Assembly (NCBI GenBank): GCA_032717465.1
Contig: CM064691.1
Coordinates: forward strand, 77,501-141,500
DNA from: Coenobita brevimanus
Taxonomy: Eukaryota; Arthropoda; Malacostraca; Decapoda; Coenobitidae
Direction of reading: 5' to 3'
DNA length: 64,000 nt
Shown here: positions 63,601 through 64,000 of the stretch, one piece after another
Position numbering within the stretch: the first letter of the stretch is position 1
Layout of the letters: the number at the start of each line of letters is the position of its first letter
The notes under the pieces: model-generated
What the model was told of the DNA's origin: nothing
Databases searched by the model: none
Seen by the model: only the letters and a program-made list of their open reading frames with translations
Position numbers and translations under genes: made by a program

Positions 63601-64000
63601 TGCACTCCAGCTTTCCACAGACTTCTCCCTCACCGTTACCACTCTCCCAACTCCTCTCGTTCACCTGACTCGAACCTACAATTAGTGCCACTGGTTTGGC
63701 ATTTTGGGAGGCCTTCCACTTAGGGCAGTTAGGCTTGATGTGCCCACTCTGTTTGCAAAAGTAACAAACTAGCTTCGAACTGGATACAGGGCTCTTTCTC
63801 CCTGAATTCTTTTTCTCCTCTGAACTTCCCTTGGACTGATTCACGGGAGATTTATCCCAGGCAGGGCCACTCACAGTCCTCTCCCTGGAATACTGAAAAT
63901 TAGCGTACTTGACCCCCATACTCCGCAAGGCAAACACCCGGTCATCAGCCCACGTCGCTGCTTCCTTCACGGTCTTGAATCTCTTCTCCCTAATTTTAAC
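60698..64000 (-). CDS. Gypsy-2 Gag-protease-integrase polyprotein, partial
   Basis: Open from the window edge to 60698, with the same domains as Gypsy-1: CCHC knuckle, RDTCAQQS protease-like site, H/C zinc site and D-D-E integrase, then the start of RT. It ends earlier than Gypsy-1, after RLCVDFRKVNSLS, where about 18 unrelated bases precede the shared end TTGATTCGAAAATTTTGATC. Amino-acid differences from Gypsy-1 are few (for example ARFSGPY for ARFIGPY). Both copies keep gag-protease-integrase free of stops and both lack the RT catalytic box and RNase H. Confidence 0.92.
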   Translation of the reverse strand, partial: VKIREKRFKTVKEAATWADDRVFALRSMGVKYANFQYSRERTVSGPAWDKSPVNQSKGSSEEKKNSGRKSPVSSSKLVCYFCKQSGHIKPNCPKWKASQNAKPVALIVGSSQVNERSWESGNGEGEVCGKLECSRLCSLPAQAEKVTQHATPPPDELPQNSSLDWCKPFICHGTVKIHGISYPVTVARDTCAQQSVCRNVTGGPVNSGKYVLCRGMNSDEYYDYVHVELDCPIVQAAAQVAVADVMPVEGIDFLLGNDLAGEKVFPSLPPPVVVAEKCFDAPEIGIEVDAEVEAMFPVCAITRSMAQVAAREEELVKSQVLGVDCGEAGPPMEEPSEQSVAVVGEESGNACMGAAPLPTQDTRGGAECVCVETEPSPSTELGEFQDAGVDCGDAGPPSNAPEEQSVTVEGRGDDDVSVESDIPPPVECTRGDAEIDRPSQSSVPTSPLSQSSVELAGVGPAELRVKQQEDVTLKPLFARVGEERSMECGKEEFLIKDNVLHRRWTPTGATLDGGVGELVQVVVPVQYRVPLIQLAHEGPLAGHLGNRKTVQRLRYNFWWPSMPGQVAAYIKSCHTCQIVGKPNQVLPVAPLTPIPAVEPPFTRVIIDIVGPLPPASAGNKYLLTIMDVTTRYPEAILIRSMQAKSVVKQLILFFTHFGLPKELQSDRGVNFTSNLFKQTMTELGIKHILSSAYHPQSQGALERHHQTLKTMLRTFCYDSGKDWDLAVPFVMFAVREVPTESLGFSPNELVFGHRVRGPLDVVREAWSNNKSGNQESLLDYVCSTRERLHCALELARDNLIGAQAKMKAHYDKKVRSREFKQGDEVLALLPMQGKPLAARFSGPYIVKKRVGELDYLIVTPDRRKSTQLCHINMLKPYYRPVDSHCGMTADVSHLGCEGRGKEDVASKERAVEGAVGAGDVSSGPGLQPQSLEGDFGVDIEGTRDKSAPVVLVVGSELEEQEEVLSRGEMLAADLWEGNGYAALVEKLRHLDPVKREELCNRLWKHPKVFGDSPGLTTWATHDIDVGDSKPVKLAPYRINPIRQKALDNEIKYMLDHGLIKRSFSEWSSPVTLQPKPDGKVRLCVDFRKVNSLSIQGGSGS

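Larger units (their letters stand above)
59674..64000 (-). mobile_element. Gypsy-2: second copy of the LTR element, cut by the window end
   Basis: The 3' LTR is 59674-60649 (976 bases, TGTTAC...GTAACA). Internal sequence from 60650 to the window end is nearly identical to Gypsy-1, in the same orientation. The 5' LTR lies beyond base 64000. It inserted next to a short TA tract, so any target duplication (ATAT) is uninformative here. Confidence 0.95.

Overview
The window is eukaryotic, and the repeats suggest an arthropod, most likely a crustacean (inference, moderate confidence). It has no operons, rRNA or CRISPR. Instead it has long TA, CA, TTA and GT microsatellites, tRNA-derived SINEs, four interstitial copies of the arthropod telomere unit TTAGG, and dense, decayed transposable elements. 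No host gene is certain. The best candidate is a 16-finger C2H2 zinc-finger reading frame at 43.8-45.4 kb.

Layout. 0-8.3 kb: fragments of RTE-like and CR1/L2-like retrotransposons, two minisatellites and a SINE. 8.7-12.7 kb: a Harbinger-type DNA transposon inserted into a dispersed repeat, then a GC-rich repeat with an unrecognised reading frame. 12.7-16.5 kb: little recognisable sequence apart from a CCTAA-rich tandem array and a possible Merlin-type transposase scrap. 16.5-20.1 kb: a near full-length RTE-like element carrying a PHD-like zinc finger (here RTE-B). 21-27.8 kb: RTE fragments and a Jockey/CR1-like LINE (here JOC copy a) split by a piggyBac-like element. 28-31.8 kb: a tandem array, an RTE-like copy with a GATA-type tail (here RTE-A) and a Tigger transposase remnant. 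31.8-42 kb: JOC copies b and c. Copy b holds a Tc1-like transposon that itself holds an RTE-A copy (containing a TA-target element) and a piggyBac-like element. 43.8-45.6 kb: the zinc-finger frame and decayed extra fingers. 45.9-46.7 kb: a Tigger-like MITE. 47.1-56.1 kb: a piggyBac-like element split by a Ty3/gypsy-type LTR element, whose own 3' LTR is split by another piggyBac-like MITE. 56-59.6 kb: SINE, RTE-A and JOC fragments, tandem arrays and an LTR-plus-primer-site remnant. 59.7-64 kb: a second copy of the same LTR element, running off the window.

How the parts relate. Many boundaries are supported by uninterrupted copies of the target in this same window, so insertion order can be read directly. 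The two LTR elements keep long open gag-protease-integrase frames with integrase placed before reverse transcriptase, yet both have lost most of reverse transcriptase and all of RNase H. JOC copy c joins its 5' leader to the RT region exactly at a GT-AG pair, as if a spliced LINE RNA had been reinserted. Almost every other transposon frame carries stops or frameshifts. Clade names are from motif recognition by eye; no database search was run.
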